Of a stretch of DNA of 64,000 nt, positions 1 to 10,545 are shown piece after piece (positions within the stretch are counted from its first letter, which is position 1; each line of letters opens with the position of its first letter). The notes beneath the pieces are model-generated. The model saw nothing but the letters and a program-made list of their open reading frames with translations, did no database searches and was not told where the DNA came from. The translations under genes were made by a program, and so were the position numbers. The stretch is from assembly GCA_021234155.1 (NCBI GenBank), contig JAJEKV010000072.1:4096407-4160406 (forward strand), read 5' to 3'. Source of the DNA: Isoetes taiwanensis. Its lineage: Eukaryota > Streptophyta > Lycopodiopsida > Isoetales > Isoetaceae.

Positions 1-734
1 GAATGGGAAATGAGAGATCACAAGGCTGTTACAACAATTGGACTTGCTTTGGGAGAAGAATACGTCCATTTGTTAAATATTAAAGGAGATGCAAGAAGCA
101 ATTGGGAAGCTCTCCAAAAAGCAAAACATGCGAACTCTCAATCAAACAACAATTTTTTGGCTTAAAAATGGAACCAGATGAAAGTGTGCCAGAATTTGTG
201 AGTAGAATACGATGCATTAGTGTGCAATTAGCCCGCGTTAACTCAGGAATCTCAGCAGAAGATTTACAGGCTGTTCTGTTAAACGGCATGGCACAAACAT
301 TTAGAAATGTTGCCACTACCTTGTCACATTTGCCATCACAATCTTTTGAAAAAATGGTAGCATCATTAATAGAAGAAGAGAGGAAAATAAAATTAGAAAA
401 GGGCTCCTCTAAAGATGCTGCATTCTTTGCCTCAAAGAAGAAGGGCCAATGGACGAAAAATAAAGGGAAGGAAGTCGTTGCAAGGCATGTAAAATTTAAC
501 CAGGGAAATCAGGGGAAGAAAGATGGTGGTACATCAAGAGAAGCGACGAAACTTGATAGTGGAAGGCATCGTATTTGCTTTAGATGTGGGAGGGCCGGTC
601 ATATTGCTAGAGATTGTAACACCAAGCCAATCAGTGATGACAAGGAGAAGCGAAGTTTTGGAACTACATTTCAGAAAAGAGAAGGCAGATTTTTATGGTC
701 AGACATTTATCTTTTGAGGGAGAAAGAGATATAA
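1..734 (+). pseudogene. Ty1/copia gag (5'-truncated by window edge, frame-broken)
   Basis: Capsid/nucleocapsid part of a copia retrotransposon. Frame 1 from base 1 reads EWEMRDHKAV...NWEAL, the start of a UBN2/Retrotran_gag-type capsid, and hits a stop near 155. The family-typical continuation (FGLKMEPDESVPEFVSRIR) is in frame 3 from about 125, so a frameshift lies near 110-130. Frame 3 continues to 734 and holds a CCHC zinc knuckle (CFRCGRAGHIARDC, about 575-616), the RNA-binding motif of nucleocapsid. The 5' LTR and gag start lie outside the window. The protease follows in frame 2 with a 40-nt overlap (695-734); plant copia elements normally use one gag-pol frame, so I read this as decay rather than programmed frameshifting. 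Confidence 0.85.
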
Positions 735-1816
735 TTTGGCTGGATTCTGGGGCCACTATGCATATGACACCAATCAAAGAGATATTTCACACTCTTGAGT
801 TCCTTCCCACACAACGACATGTCTATGTTGGAGGTAGTACTGCCTACGAAATATGCGGGAGAGGTTCTATTGAAATACAGCTGCAAACTGGGAGGACGAT
901 CATACAAGAAGTATTTTATGTTCCTGGCATCACTCAAACCTTATTTTCTGTAGGAAAAATAGCAGATGCGGGTTATCAAATTACCTTTTCCTCAGATAAA
1001 TGCTTAATTATTGATAAGGAGAATGGTTCACATTTTGCCACTGGAACGAGGATTGATGGGTTGTATAAACTGGATGCTGATATTAATCTACCTGAACGAG
1101 CCCTAATTATGAGAGCCAAAGATCCAAAAATGCAATTATGGCATAATCGATTAGGCCATCCTCATGGGCAAGTTCTTCATAGATTACAGAAGGACAAGCT
1201 GGCTGATGGCATTGATTTTATGAAGAATAGCAAGCTGGACTTCTGTGAACCTTGTGTTTTAGGCAAGCACAGAAGACACCCATTTCCAGTAGGGATGAGT
1301 ACTCGGGCTGAAAGATTGCTCGAAATTGTACACTCTGATCTTTGTGGACCAATGGAAGCAAGATCCTTGGGGCATAAATATTATATTCTTACCTTTATTG
1401 ACGACTTTTCCCGATATGTTTGTATATGGCTGCTGGCCCATAAATCCCAGACCCTCTCCTGCTTCAAAGAGTATAAGGCCATGGCTGAAAATCAATTGGG
1501 TCACCGCATCAGCATTTTGAGAAGTGATAATGGTGGTGAGTTCCGATCCAATGCCTTTGTGGACTTTTGTGCTGAAGCTGGAATCTTACAACAGTTTACT
1601 GCGCCCTATACACCACAACAAAATGGTGTTGCGGAGCGAATGAACCGCACACTTATGGAAAGCGCACGAAGCATGCTTATTATGGCTGGCATGCCTAAGA
1701 TGTTTTGGGGAGAAGTTGTTGTGACTGCGGCCTATTTACGCAACAGATTACCCACTTCGGCCATTGCTGCAGTCACTCCATATGAAGCGTGGCATGGAGG
1801 GGAAGCCCAATATTAG
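695..1816 (+). pseudogene. Ty1/copia protease and integrase part of pol
   Basis: Frame 2 encodes, in order: aspartic protease (WLDSGATMHMT, about residues 15-25), GAG-pre-integrase (LWHNRLGHPHGQ then CEPCVLGKHRRHPF, an HHCC-like zinc module) and the DDE integrase core: first Asp in HSDLCGP, second in LRSDNGGEF, Glu in NGVAERMNRT. The protein stops at 1814-1816 after EAWHGGEAQY. The expected continuation (PNISHICTFGC, then PEEKRRKLDARS) is readable in frame 3 at about 1806-1890, so the stop is caused by a frameshift at about 1805, not by a true end. Catalytic residues are intact, but the polyprotein is not translatable as one piece. Confidence 0.9.
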
Positions 1817-1881
1817 TCATATATGCACCTTTGGTTGTATTTGTTAAGCACAAGTCCCTGAAGAAAAACGAAGGAAGCTAG

Positions 1882-4080
1882 ATGCAAGGAGCACAAAGAT
1901 GTATTCTTGTAGGCTATTCTGCTGAAGTAAAAGCTTATCGGCTTTATAGTATAGAAGGAAGACAACTTATTATCAGCCGAGATGTTATCTTCAATGAGGG
2001 TGTCTTTTATGGGGGTGTAACTAGCATGGCTAATGCATGTGATCAGCCAATGTCTCATGTGGTCGATTTTGACACCATTGATGACTGGTTTGGCCCTGAT
2101 GGGTCCACTCATAAGGGTTCCACCAATGTTGCAGGTCCCAGCACTTTACCCATATTACAGCCTATTATTAGTTCCAACTCCAATGAAGTGAATGACGAAG
2201 ATGAAGTCCCAATGCATGCTGCTCCTCCAGCTATTTCCATACCACCTTTGGCTGATATTCCAGTGACAACTGAGGAAGATAACCATAATACTGTCGTGGA
2301 GTTGCCTAACCGACCCTATGCAAGTGTTACTAGGCGCAGGCAGGGGGTTCATATTTATGACAGGCCCAATCGAGGTATGACACAATCTGGACGCACTAGC
2401 TATCTCTCTAAGAAGGCCATAGAAGCTCAAGAGAGTCCTATTTCATCACATAAACGAGCCCACGGTCCATTTATTACCGATGGAGCTTCGTTTGATGAAC
2501 CTCGAAGTGTTCAAGAGGCCCTGTCTAGACCTGATGCAGCGGCATGGCAGCAAGCAATGGATGTGGAATACGAGTCTTTAATAAAGAATTCCACTTGGCA
2601 GTTGGTCTCCTTACCTGCTGGAAGGCAAGTTGTTAGTACGAAGTGGCTTTTTAAGCTGAAGCGTGAGTTGAAAGATATAAAGCAAGGTTTGTGGCCAGGG
2701 GTTTTTCTCAAATCACTGGAGTTCTCACCAGTAGTGAAGATATCCTCCATTCGAACCCTACTGGCCTTGGCCATTCAATTTGATTTGGAAGTCCACCAGA
2801 TGGATGTGAAGACTGCTTTTCTCAACGGTACTTTAGAGGAAGAAGTTTATGTATCCCAACCTGAAGGTTATGTGAGAGAAGGACAAGAGCATCTGGTGTG
2901 CAGACTTTTGAAGGCTTTATATGGACTGCGCCAATCTCCACAGGCATGGTTTGAATGCATAGACCGGTTTCTTCTCTCCTTGGATTTTATTAATAATGAA
3001 GCTGATGGGAATGTGTATTATCTTGCCATGGGGGAGAAGTTTGTCTATGCTGCCCTGTACGTTGATGATTGTATTTTGGTGTCCAATGATCTCCCTTTTC
3101 TTGGACAAGTAAAGCAACATTTATCTATTGAGTTCGAAATGGCGGATATGGGGGAGATACACTACTGTTTAGGGATTCAAATCCTAAGAGATAGAGCTGC
3201 TGGTTGGATCAAGATGTTGCAGACACAGTACGTCCAAGATGTGCTTTCTCGATTTAGTATGGAAAACTGTAATGCAGTAGCAATCCCTATGGAGACAGGC
3301 CTAAAGCCTTCAAAGGATATGTCCCCACAAACTAATGAAGAAAGAATGCTAATGCAACAAGTGTCGTATCGCCATGCAGTTGGGAGCCTGGTATATTTGA
3401 CAGTGTGCACAAGACCAGATATCTCTTTTGTTGTTGGAGCAGTGAGCCAATTTCTAGAAAATCCAGGCAACCAACATTGGCTAGCAGTGAAGAGAATTAT
3501 GAGATATCTGAAAGGCACTTATGATTATGTGTTAGTATATGAGCGAAGTTCCAGCCTTGATATATTTTATTTGATGGAATACACTGATGCAGACTGGGCT
3601 GGAGAATGTGATAGCAGAAAGTCAACCTCAGGCTATGTATTCTTCCTTGGAAACTGCTTAATCTCTTGGAAGAGTAAGAGGCAGCCAATCACTGCCTTAT
3701 CTAGCACGGAGGCGGAGTATATAGCAGCCACATCGGTTGCTCAAGAAGTAATGTGGCTGAGAATTCTGCTAAGAGGACTGAGTATGAGACAAACTGAACC
3801 AACACTCTTATTATGTGACAACAGGAGTGCTATTGCATTGGCAAATTCAGTTAAGTTTCATGCAAGAACTCGTCATATTGAAACAAGGTTTCATTTCATA
3901 CGAGAGCAAGTTCAAAATGAAGTAATTACCTTGGAACACTGTTCTACTGAAGAAATGAAAGCTGATATCTTGACAAAGGCGTTGGCTAGAGAGAAGTTTC
4001 AATATGACAGAGATATGCTGAAGATCATGAAGATGGAATACCTGCAGCCTGCTGAGGCTGTGGGGGAGTGTGAAGAATGA
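1882..4080 (+). pseudogene. Ty1/copia reverse transcriptase and RNase H
   Basis: Frame 1. The N-terminal part (CILVGYSAEVKAYRLY) is the integrase C-terminal linker, followed by a low-complexity spacer. RVT_2 starts near 2540 (AAWQQAMDVEYESL, STKWLFKLK), with QMDVKTAFLNG, the catalytic LYVDDCILVSND near 3058 and a Ty1-type RNase H (YTDADWAGECDS, ALSSTEAEYIA, CDNRSAIALA, HIETRFHFIR). Between about 2673 and 2723 the family motif RYKARFVARGFSQ is readable only in frame 3, so two compensating indels replace it with nonsense residues in frame 1. The stop codon (4078-4080) lies inside the 3' LTR. Confidence 0.9.
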
Positions 4081-4300
4081 ATCGCAGCCATTCATCAGGC
4101 TACCATTTTAGATTAGAATGTAAAGCAGATTAGGGTTATGTCTTGGCCAAGCGTCATGTCTATTAGAGAAGAGTCGTGCATCTCTGATACATATATCTTT
4201 GTATTCTTTTTGTTCATATAATAGAAGTGCTGCCATCTTGATATGTAAAAGCCTCTTTGCTTATTTATTTCAAATCCACCTTATCAGAATCGGCCTAAAG
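4069..4300 (+). repeat. 3' LTR of the copia element (start seen, end not resolved)
   Basis: A purine-rich tract (GGGGGAG, 4062-4068) is followed by TGTGAAG at 4069, the usual PPT-to-LTR junction. The region to about 4250 is AT-rich with TATA-like stretches. The 5' LTR is outside the window, so the LTR end cannot be fixed by comparison; the end given is a guess. Confidence 0.55.
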
Positions 4301-5159
4301 CGACCTTATCAGACACTTCTAGAACCGACAAGAACGACATGTAATCCTGACCTGTTTGCCCAACAAACGCCATTTCTTTCCATCATCATACCGTGCACAC
4401 AGAAGCCCAAAAAAATAGATGCCTGAGCTGATTTTGGAATGCTGACCTTCACCAGCCAACAAGCAGCTCAAATCATTGAAAACATACGCCTTCCATACGA
4501 TTTAGCATACAATACAAGCGCCAAATCTTGGCCAAACCATGCCAGTAATATCGCTAGCTAATACCAAACGCAAATATTGCAAGTTTACTGGAGAAGGACC
4601 AATATAATCTATGTAAAATAAAGTAAAACGTTTAGCTACTATATAAAGACCCCTTAATGTATGTCTTATGCAACTATTACAACATTTGTGAAGTATATAT
4701 GTAGCCATTAAAACACCCCTTTGCGTACACTAAGATGGTTTATAGAACACGCATTATACACCCCCCTTGATCTCATGCACATCTATGATACCAAAAGCAC
4801 GCTATTTCAAGGGAATGTAAATCTTTCCATTGTCCACGAATTGCATGAGAAGCTGACAAGGAACAAAATGGCGAGGAAGGTTGGGTTTCTCGTGAAGTAC
4901 TCATCAATTGATGCAAACCGGTTTGGAATTTCAATGTCAGTGATCCTATCTGGAATTTCGATGTCGAGCCACCAAAATTGAAGCTGAAGCTGTTGTTAGC
5001 GCTCTTTTATGCGATGGCCATTTTGAATATGGATCATAGGTATATCTGAGGAAAGGCAAATTGGTAAATATAAGTATGTACCTCTATTCGAACTTGGGGC
5101 ATTTTGGTAATTTAGGAAAATGTAGGAAATTATCAAAACTTACTAAAACGGAGCTCGTT
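4301..5159. other. Intergenic, no gene seen
   Basis: AT-rich DNA between the copia LTR and the PPR gene. Only short ORFs without recognisable motifs. The last 100 bp presumably contain the PPR promoter; I see no confident TATA box. Confidence 0.6.
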
Positions 5160-5167
5160 GCGAGGCT

Positions 5168-5259
5168 ATGTCCTTGTGCAGCGAATCAAGGAGGCGCTCC
5201 CTCTTCCAGATCAGCGCGCATTCTTACTGTTTGTTGAAAAGTGGGAGCTCCATTTCCAG
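5168..5259 (+). other. Candidate first exon of the PPR gene (transit-peptide-like)
   Basis: An ATG at 5168 opens a 92-nt stretch rich in Ser, Arg and Leu and nearly free of acidic residues (MSLCSESRRRSLFQISAHSY...), typical of a mitochondrial or plastid targeting peptide. It ends at a good donor (CAG|GTACGA, 5260). An acceptor GGGCAG ends at 5326, after a CTAAC branch-like motif near 5303. Splicing removes 67 nt, and the phase-2 junction (AG|A, Arg) enters the PPR frame exactly at codon 5325. Without splicing this is a 44-codon upstream ORF ending at 5302. The intron is short, and the proposal is inference from sequence only. Confidence 0.5.
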
Positions 5260-5318
5260 GTACGATGCTCCGGCAATGCCTTTTGTTTCCTGTAATATGT
5301 AACTAACTCCTTTGAATA

Positions 5319-7559
5319 ATGGGCAGAGGTGCTATATTACATGAGAAAGTCGCAGCACCGGAGATTAGGCTGCGCCAGGAGATCCTTGTTACTCAAAATG
5401 ATGCCTATTCTCTTCTACAGAAGTGTGAAGAACAAAATGATTTGGAATGTGCCAGACGAGTGCAATTTGTTATGGTCTCAACTGGACTTGATTCGTCAGA
5501 GGTTTTGGGTAACAAGCTCATTCGTTTATTTGTCAGCAAATCAAAGTTGGTTGAAGCGAATCAAGCATTTGACGAAATTGCAAAACCAACTACATATGCA
5601 TGGAGTGCAATTATTTCAGGAAATGTCAAGTTGGGTCAACATCAAATGGCCTCTGAGTTTCATAACAGAATGCAATTCTCAAAAGCAAGGAGTGATTCTT
5701 TTATTTATCTTGCTCTTCTTAAAGCATGTTCCATGGCATCAACCGTTCAGCAAGGTAGGATCATCCATGAGCACATTATGAAAGATGAATTTCTAACAAA
5801 TGTTGTTGTCCTAAGAAATAACCTGATTGATATGTATGCTAAATGTGGCAGCCTTCCAGAAGCATACGAAGCATTTCAAAGGATGTGTAACAAAAGCGTG
5901 GTGACATGGAATTCGATTATTACAGGATATGCCCAGCATGGGAATAGTAGCGCTGCCTTAGCACTATTTCAAACAATGAAGAAGAACGGTTTTACTCCTG
6001 ATAGGATCACGTTTTTGAGTCTTCTTAAGGCATGTGCAAATAGAGGCGTTATTGGATATGCACGGTTTGTCCATGATCAGATTCTGAGAAGTAAAATCCA
6101 GGTGGATGTTGTCATGGGCAGTGCAGTAATTGACATGTATGCTAAATGTGGAAGTATCGTGGAGGCAAATAGAGCCTTTTATAAGTTGTCAAACCCCAAC
6201 ATTTTCTCATGGAGTACAGTCATCGCAGCGCATGCCGAGGAGGAAGAAAATTTTGTTGCCCTGGCATATTTTGAAGAAATGCAAGAGGGAGGAATAGTGC
6301 CAAACGATATCACCTTCTTGGGAGTGTTGAAGGCTTGTGCCCGCATTGGAGACGTTTTTTATGGGAGACACATTCATTGCCAAATTATAGACTCTACATT
6401 CACAAATAGTGTGGTTCTAGGAACCTCCTTGATTGCCATGTATGCAAAATGTGGGAGTCTAGAAGAAGCATTGAAGACTTTTGATAATTTGCCAATGCGA
6501 AATGGGATTTCATGGGGCGCAATTATTGAAGGATACTACCAAGATGGACAAGGAGAAGCTGCTTTAAATTGTTTCCAAAGCATGCAACAGGAGAGAGTAA
6601 GACCAGACATAGTCACATTCTTAAACGTGTTAAAAATATGCACCAATACAGGAGATGTTGTACATGGTAGGCTTATTCATCAACAGGCCATCACAAGCAG
6701 CCTCCACTTAAATCTTGTCATAGGGAACAGTCTCATTGATATGTATGCCAAGTGCAGGAGAGTGGAGGAGGCATGCATAGTTCTTGACAGCTTACCAGAT
6801 CGGAATGTTGTGTCATGGGGTGCAATGATTGCAGGATATGTTCAACATGGAGAAAGCATTCTTGCCCTCAGATACTTCAAGATGATGCAGGAAGAAAACA
6901 TAAATCCAGACATGGTCATATTGTCAAGTGTCTTGAGAGCATGTGTAAACACAGGAAATATAGAGCAGGGAAGGGTTGTCCATGATCAGATTATTACCAG
7001 AGAGTCAGAATTAGATGTTATTATTGGGAGTGCTCTGGTTGACATGTATGTCAAATGTGGGAGGTTAGATGAGGCACACACTATATTTGAGAAATATCCA
7101 TACAAAAATGTGATATCATGGGGTGTAATGATTGCGGGGCATGCTCAGCATGGAGAAGGTCTTCTGGCATTACAAGTTTTTGAGCAGATGCAAGGTGAAG
7201 GCATAAGGCCAGATGAAGTATCATTTACTTGCATCCTCTTTGCTTGTACCCACTCAGGTTTAGTGGAAGAAGGTCGTTGGTATTTTAGGTGCATGAAAGA
7301 AGTTTATAACATCATGCCAAATACTTCTCACTTTGCTTGTATGGTGGACCTTTTAGGTCGCGGAGGATTCCTGAGTGAGGCAGAAGCTCTACTTCAATCT
7401 ACTATTCAATCGAACATTATTGGATGGACGTCTTTGCTCAATGCATGTTGTATGCATGGGGACAGGGAGCTGGGTAAGCACTGCTTTGAGCAAGCCGCCA
7501 TTCTGGATCCTGATTATGTTGGTGGATATCTGCTCCTATCAAATATGTATGCTAGTTAA
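5319..7559 (+). CDS. PLS-class pentatricopeptide-repeat protein, C-terminally truncated
   Basis: 746 residues of tandem P, L and S PPR motifs; each roughly 100-residue cycle carries the hallmark LIDMYAKCGS...EA and SWGAMIAGYAQHG...ALxxFxxMQ...PDxVTFLxVLKAC. Such proteins bind organellar RNA one base per repeat, for editing, splicing or stability. The start of the E domain is present (MVDLLGRGGFLSEAEALL, GWTSLLNACCMHGD, DPDYVGGYLLLSNMYAS), then TAA at 7557-7559. The rest of E, E+ and any DYW deaminase are missing, so this copy cannot itself edit unless it recruits DYW in trans; it may be a decaying paralogue. The long single exon is usual for the family. No obvious targeting peptide follows the ATG at 5319; an upstream exon at 5168-5259 would supply one. 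Confidence 0.9.
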   Translation: MGRGAILHEKVAAPEIRLRQEILVTQNDAYSLLQKCEEQNDLECARRVQFVMVSTGLDSSEVLGNKLIRLFVSKSKLVEANQAFDEIAKPTTYAWSAIISGNVKLGQHQMASEFHNRMQFSKARSDSFIYLALLKACSMASTVQQGRIIHEHIMKDEFLTNVVVLRNNLIDMYAKCGSLPEAYEAFQRMCNKSVVTWNSIITGYAQHGNSSAALALFQTMKKNGFTPDRITFLSLLKACANRGVIGYARFVHDQILRSKIQVDVVMGSAVIDMYAKCGSIVEANRAFYKLSNPNIFSWSTVIAAHAEEEENFVALAYFEEMQEGGIVPNDITFLGVLKACARIGDVFYGRHIHCQIIDSTFTNSVVLGTSLIAMYAKCGSLEEALKTFDNLPMRNGISWGAIIEGYYQDGQGEAALNCFQSMQQERVRPDIVTFLNVLKICTNTGDVVHGRLIHQQAITSSLHLNLVIGNSLIDMYAKCRRVEEACIVLDSLPDRNVVSWGAMIAGYVQHGESILALRYFKMMQEENINPDMVILSSVLRACVNTGNIEQGRVVHDQIITRESELDVIIGSALVDMYVKCGRLDEAHTIFEKYPYKNVISWGVMIAGHAQHGEGLLALQVFEQMQGEGIRPDEVSFTCILFACTHSGLVEEGRWYFRCMKEVYNIMPNTSHFACMVDLLGRGGFLSEAEALLQSTIQSNIIGWTSLLNACCMHGDRELGKHCFEQAAILDPDYVGGYLLLSNMYAS

Positions 7560-8269
7560 TCTCTTACACAGGGATTTATTGCACTATGGCACATTTAATC
7601 ATCTTGGAAAGAAGATGCGCTTTCCTTAAATTAATGTCTGCAGATGGAGCACTTCAGGTTAGAGCAGAATTTCTAGACGTATGCAAGTAAAGGGGAAGAG
7701 CAAGCTGCTTCTATCCGTAATCAGATAACTAAAAGCAAGCTTGTCAATGAACACGTGGAGTTATTGCATTGTATGAGTAATGTGCAAAATTTCGATAAGG
7801 AGATGCCACATAACAAATCGTTGGAAATCCCCCGGAAGAGAATGCGACTCGATGCAACAACCAATAGGAGATCTTTGTGCCCGAAAACTTAGCAAGGCTG
7901 AAAGCGGGACAATATCTTGCCAAAATCAGAGACATTTTTTCCCTCCATCGAAATTCTCCATTCCGTGAGTGCTTTCATCATCATCATCCGAGCTTCTGGA
8001 ACAGGTTAGCAATACTTCCAATTTACTTTCAGAGATTGTTTTCGGGATTAGGAGACATCATAATGTGCTGTTTTATAATGTGCTGTTTTGTTTTATGCAC
8101 GTAAATTCTAAATTGAATGAACATCGATATATTGCTTCTATTGTAAACGAATTGCTTCTTCTGCAAGAAGTCTAGAGAAGCTGCATATATTATAATTGTA
8201 GAATTCATTATCATGAAAATTTTAGTTTTGAGTTTTAATCTTCCTTGTTGCTTGCACTTCTTTCCAGAC
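7560..8269. other. PPR 3' flank with a possible E-motif remnant
   Basis: After the PPR stop, a stretch at about 7678-7730 reads TYASKGEEQAASIRNQITKS. It resembles the NMYASxGxWEEAAxVR step that should follow the truncated E domain, so the 120 bp between 7558 and 7678 may be an insertion. This is weak, and no DYW box follows. Two copies of ATAATGTGCTGTTTT lie in tandem at about 8062-8091. Otherwise nothing is recognised. Confidence 0.35.
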
Positions 8270-9281
8270 ATGGCTGGATTTGAACCATACAATCAAATGT
8301 CTCAATCAAGTTACTCCTCTTTTGTTCCACTATCTCAAGACATGGATGAGAATTCCACTCCTGACATGCCAACACCTCCTGTTGTTCACTATCCATATCG
8401 TCCTGTTAGCCGTCCACATTATTCATACGCTGTGCGTTCAACATTTCCTGAAATTTCTGAAATGCCTACTCCTGCCAACATATTCACTTGTCCACCTGTG
8501 TTTCATAATGATGCACCAAACTCCCAGGGTGTTTAACATGAACCATGTGATAAAAAAAAGCGAGGCCGTAAACCACAAGCTGCTAAAACACCAGCAGGAG
8601 ATATTGTAAAGGGTAGGGGCACTAATTGGAAGGATCATTGGATCGTTACATTAATTCATCTTCGTGGACAGATGCACAGATGCACGAAGAGTTTCTGACT
8701 AAAGCTGGTAGACAGGGTGTTGATATTTGGCACAAACTGTATGTGCAATTGGTGTCCAAGTGCCCTGACTTGGACAAGGATAGTGAAGCGTGCAGGAAGA
8801 AATGGCAAGCAGTATATAAGGAGTACAAAGCAGATAAAAATCAAAATAATGTGTCTGGTTTTGAAAGGAGCGAAACGTGCAAGTGGTATGATCTTATAGA
8901 TCAGTACATGAACCAACGAGCACATGTTGTGTGCTATGCTCACGAAAGTGCAACCGATGCGCACACTCCGATGGCAAGGATCTTGATGAGATTGAAGAGA
9001 TTGATGTGGCTGGTGGGGAAAAAAGAAAGGCACCGGAGGATACACCAAAGGAATGTGATCAAAAACCAAGTTTAGTGGCTGGAAAATCCAAGAGAGTAAA
9101 AAACGCTGCAGCAGAGGTAGCTAAGGCCGTCAATGCCATGACAGAATTTAATAAGAGGGCTCATGAAGAGAGCTTTGAACTGGAGAAGAAGAAATCCAGC
9201 TACGAGGAGGAAAAAATCAATATGTTGAAGGAATTGTCCCGTAGTCTTACTGGACTTTTCGAAAAGCTGTCTAAGGATTAA
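8270..9281 (+). pseudogene. PIF/Harbinger ORF1: SANT/trihelix DNA-binding protein
   Basis: The accessory DNA-binding protein of PIF/Harbinger elements, which partners the transposase. ATG at 8270 follows an acceptor-like TTTCCAG. The N-terminus is Ser/Pro-rich; an in-frame TAA (8534-8536) precedes, in the same frame, a basic AT-hook-like KKKRGRKP (about 8551-8575) and NWKDHWIVTLIHLRGQMH (trihelix start). An 8-bp tandem duplication (AGATGCAC, 8670-8677 and 8678-8685) then shifts the frame. The domain continues from there as EEFLTKAGRQGVDIW...SEACRKKWQAVYKEYK...WYDLIDQYM (to about 8915). A further shift near 8960 leads into a basic, coiled-coil-like tail ending LFEKLSKD at 9281. Three breaks make it non-functional as read. 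Confidence 0.75.
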
Positions 9282-10545
9282 TTTTTGTGTTAGGAAAAGT
9301 TGATGTGGAGGACTACTATGTTATTCATATTGGAATGACTCATTCCATGTTAATTTGTTTGTTTGAATCAAGATTCTATTTAAAATATAATTGAGTATCA
9401 ATATGTGATTGGGCATCAGTATCTATCTCATAGTTATTTCTATGTTGGTTTTTTACCTTGCTGGCATTAAAGCACACTGAAATTTCTGTTTCAGAACTAG
9501 GTTGCAGACCTGCAATCTTAGTTCTTGTACTTCTTACAGACCTACAATCTTAGTTCTTGTACTTCTTACAGTTTTGCCAAGAAATTCTTTGAAGGAGACT
9601 AGATCGTTAAGGATTCAACTTGGTGTTAAGGTAAGTCTCCACTACCATACCACAGTACTTTGCTACTCTTGTCATTTTAGTACGCAAGGAACAAATAGTG
9701 AGATCTGAGATTTCAGTCAGTTCGAGTTCATAGTATTTTCAGAGAAATCATTTCTTGATTGACTTTTACGTCATTGTTTGCAGTCATTCTAGAGTTTCAG
9801 CTACAGTTGTAAAGAAAGAACTTATGAGAGCTCCAACAGATTGTCTGAATGTGACGTTAGCATACATAACTGAATTTGTACAATGATTGTCAATATGTAT
9901 ATGAAAAGGAACTCTATGAAGTTTTTAGTTCTGGGTTTATGACAGTTTCAGATCTGCTTAAAATACCTGGCTGATAATCAGATCATCTATAATCGAAGCC
10001 AAGTTTAGGGAAAAACTGGTGTAATGATAACACGTGGATCATGCTGGATATTTGCAATGCCCCTTGCTGACATTTATGTTGACAGTCGTAATATTGTTAA
10101 CATCATTTTTGACAAAAGAATTGCCAGGTTTTGTTATCTCCATGTAATTTGAGCTCGAGCATTATGTTGAAAGTAATGCCGTTGGTTCACCTTAGCATTA
10201 TGTTGAAAGTAGTGCCGTTGGTTCACCTTGGCTTCTCTATTTGTACTGTTATTGCCTTCTTTATCAGTTATCAAGAAGCTAGTTTCTCTCCTCTTTGATT
10301 TATCATTTTGCAGCTGTTTACCTTTAGTGTGATCTGAAGCTGCTAATTTCAGTTAAGCAAGATGGATTTGATTTTGCTGAGATTTTGCTGAGTTTTTGAA
10401 GATTTCAATTGTCTCCTAACATCTGGTTCCGCCAAAGCTTGGAGATGAGCCAGGCTGGATTTTGGCCCTGTGATTGAGATGTTTATTTTTCTTTAACTGG
10501 TCCAGGCTTACATTGCCTTCTTGTCATAATTTTTAAGTAAGGAAA
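9282..10545. other. Spacer between Harbinger ORF1 and transposase, with tandem duplications
   Basis: No coding motif recognised. Contains a 32-bp tandem duplication (9507-9538 and 9539-9570, one mismatch) and a roughly 36-bp tandem duplication around GCATTATGTTGAAAGTA (about 10156-10228). AT-rich, as expected of an inter-ORF spacer or intron-bearing leader of the element. Confidence 0.6.

Noticed and set aside
695-734. Programmed -1 frameshift between copia gag and pol
   Set aside because: Plant copia elements usually have a single frame, and other random frameshifts occur in the same copy; decay is simpler.
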